Shown here one piece after another: positions 12,763 to 13,494 of a stretch of DNA of 13,494 nt; the first letter of the stretch is position 1; every line of letters starts with the position of its first letter. The position numbers were made by a program, and so were the translations under genes. This DNA is from Candidatus Bathyarchaeota archaeon (GTDB lineage: Archaea; Thermoproteota; Bathyarchaeia; TCS64), in NCBI GenBank assembly GCA_014729945.1, contig WJJC01000046.1, positions 1 to 13,494 of the forward strand, written 5' to 3'. The notes beneath the pieces were generated by a model. The model had not been told where the DNA came from. It saw only the letters and a list, made by a program, of their open reading frames with translations, and made no database searches.

Positions 12763-12999
12763 TTATATTATTTCCTCGGAGGCTTCTTCGGCTGCCTCCA
12801 TGGCCTCAGCCAGCATATCGGATTTCACTATGGTTGTGATGTATCCCGCAATCTTATTTCGTAGTTTCTTGCTTACGTCGAGCCCAATCTCGTGGAGGAA
12901 CTGTTTATTGGGTTCGAACTCGGACTCAAAGCTGTATGGATACATCTCCAGTAGCTCCAAGCTTATTCTTTTAATCATTTCTGTACGTACTTTTCCCAA
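12763..12999 (-). CDS. rps17e: Small-subunit ribosomal protein eS17
   Basis: A 78-residue protein of the archaeal/eukaryotic eS17 family, part of the 30S head. MGKVRTEMIKRISLELLE at the N-terminus and SKKLRNKIAGYITTIV (residues 43-58) are diagnostic. The C-terminal tail is acidic (AEEASEEII). The start codon is TTG at 12999-12997, supported by GGTG seven bases upstream and by the conserved N-terminus; no ATG or GTG lies upstream in frame before the promoter. Absent from bacteria, this gene confirms an archaeal source. Confidence 0.95.
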   Translation of the reverse strand: MGKVRTEMIKRISLELLEMYPYSFESEFEPNKQFLHEIGLDVSKKLRNKIAGYITTIVKSDMLAEAMEAAEEASEEII

Positions 13000-13006
13000 A
13001 CTGACG

Positions 13007-13010
13007 CACC
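13007..13010 (-). promoter_or_regulatory. Shine-Dalgarno for the TTG start of eS17
   Basis: GGTG on the minus strand, with seven bases to the TTG, supports initiation at this unusual codon. Confidence 0.45.
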
Positions 13011-13040
13011 GTATATAGCCTTTGATACCATCAATGCCAC

Positions 13041-13050
13041 CCTTTTAAAC
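13041..13050 (-). promoter_or_regulatory. Box A of the eS17 gene
   Basis: The minus strand reads GTTTAAAAGG, about 47 bases before the start codon, placing transcription near 13020 and leaving a leader of about 20 bases that contains the GGTG. A second TATA-like run (CTATATAC, 13012-13019) is closer and would give almost no leader. Confidence 0.45.
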
Positions 13051-13057
13051 GTTTAGG

Positions 13058-13494
13058 CTATCGATGCTCCTCTATCCTAATGTAATCCAGTGAGAGGGAG
13101 CAGTTTTCACCGTGCAGGAATCCCCTTAGCTCTAAGTCGTATGCTATTTGGTTTAGGGTGAAGTTTACTTGTATGGGTGTCCAGGTATTGTTATTTAGCT
13201 GGTTCTCGGTGATTATTCTGCTGTTTATGATTGTTTGGTTGTGGAAGGCATCGAGGCTGATGGCTTCACGCTGTGTGTTGTCGCTGGTTTTCACCATAAA
13301 GGTTGCGGTATAGTTACCACGAGGCGCTATCTCGTATGGTCCATACCACAGGGTTCTTGTTTGTAGGCTCATGTTCTGGTAGGTCAGTATATTGCCTATG
13401 CTGCTGGTTGGGTCATTGATTGTTTTCATGTTTTGGGGAACTAGATCATTGTATGTGTATGTCTGGTTTATAGGTTCGTAGCTAATTATGTCTC
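13058..13494 (-). CDS. C-terminus of a sequon-rich surface or membrane protein (partial)
   Basis: The frame is open from the right window edge to the TAG at 13060-13058, so this is the last 145 or so residues of a longer gene; the internal ATG at 13429 is not the start. The visible part contains seven N-x-S/T sequons (including NMS, NYT, NQT, NNT, NFT and NCS), a single Cys, and no membrane helix, so it is probably exposed outside the cell and glycosylated. Blocks such as LWYGPYEIAPRGNYTATFMVK and the ending SLSLDYIRIEE look like a carbohydrate-binding-type beta-sandwich of the kind found at the C-terminus of large membrane or cell-surface proteins, including some glycosyltransferases. The parent protein cannot be identified. 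Codons end mostly in A or C, as in the left-hand sugar genes. Confidence 0.7.
   Translation of the reverse strand, partial: DIISYEPINQTYTYNDLVPQNMKTINDPTSSIGNILTYQNMSLQTRTLWYGPYEIAPRGNYTATFMVKTSDNTQREAISLDAFHNQTIINSRIITENQLNNNTWTPIQVNFTLNQIAYDLELRGFLHGENCSLSLDYIRIEEHR

Noticed and set aside
13058..13429. Reading the right-hand gene as a complete 123-residue protein starting at 13429.
   Set aside because: The frame continues open to the window edge with the same sequon-rich character, so this Met is internal.
1..13494. CRISPR arrays, insertion sequences, integrase genes, attachment sites or rRNA.
   Set aside because: No spaced direct repeats, no transposase or recombinase motifs and no conserved rRNA segments are visible. 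The tRNA shows no obvious duplicated 3' end nearby that would mark an integrated element.

Overview
The window is archaeal. The evidence is a ribosomal protein eS17 gene, a proteasome beta subunit of the Sulfolobus PsmB1 type, the archaeal XPB helicase/Bax1 nuclease pair, an archaeal NadM, a ParB-like free-serine kinase, an alanine tRNA with its CCA end encoded, and several genes with an archaeal box A about 25-30 bases before the start codon (probably leaderless or short-leader mRNAs). The proteasome type points to a TACK-like or related lineage, but I cannot name a genus.

Layout, left to right. (1) 1-2726, all on the minus strand: the start of a membrane protein that leaves the window, an FGGY sugar kinase and a GH172 (DUF2961) furanosidase. 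The last two are 5 bases apart and form a probable sugar-scavenging pair. (2) 2950-3510: a small sulfotransferase-like P-loop protein. (3) 3727-3802: tRNA-Ala(CGC), followed on the same strand order by psmB (3852-4451), each with a candidate promoter. (4) 4504-9213: a tightly packed minus-strand cluster read in the order nadM, B3/B4-domain protein, rtcA, xpb, bax1. The junctions are overlaps or a single base, so it is almost certainly one operon joining NAD synthesis, a tRNA-editing-like domain, RNA end modification and a DNA-repair helicase/nuclease. (5) 9357-10349, plus strand: a secreted protein made of two copies of an HxGYGxR-containing module and a third C-terminal domain. (6) 10346-12712: a QueG-like iron-sulfur protein, a divergent purine-type phosphoribosyltransferase sharing an AT-rich promoter region with it, and a SerK-like kinase. 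Both convergent gene pairs here overlap at their stop codons. (7) 12763-12999: eS17, starting with TTG. (8) 13058-13494: the C-terminal part of an N-glycosylation-sequon-rich surface or membrane protein entering from the right.

The kinase, GH172 and right-hand partial gene use A- or C-ending codons very heavily, whereas the housekeeping genes in the middle do not. This suggests the outer segments are accessory or have a different history. The observations I rate highest are the GH172-kinase pair, the five-gene repair/NAD operon, the proteasome subunit that appears to carry Ala where Thr1 should be, and the duplicated secreted protein of unknown function. I see no mobile element, CRISPR array or rRNA. 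The two largest gaps without a gene (2727-2949 and 3511-3726) hold promoter-like elements and nothing else I can support firmly.
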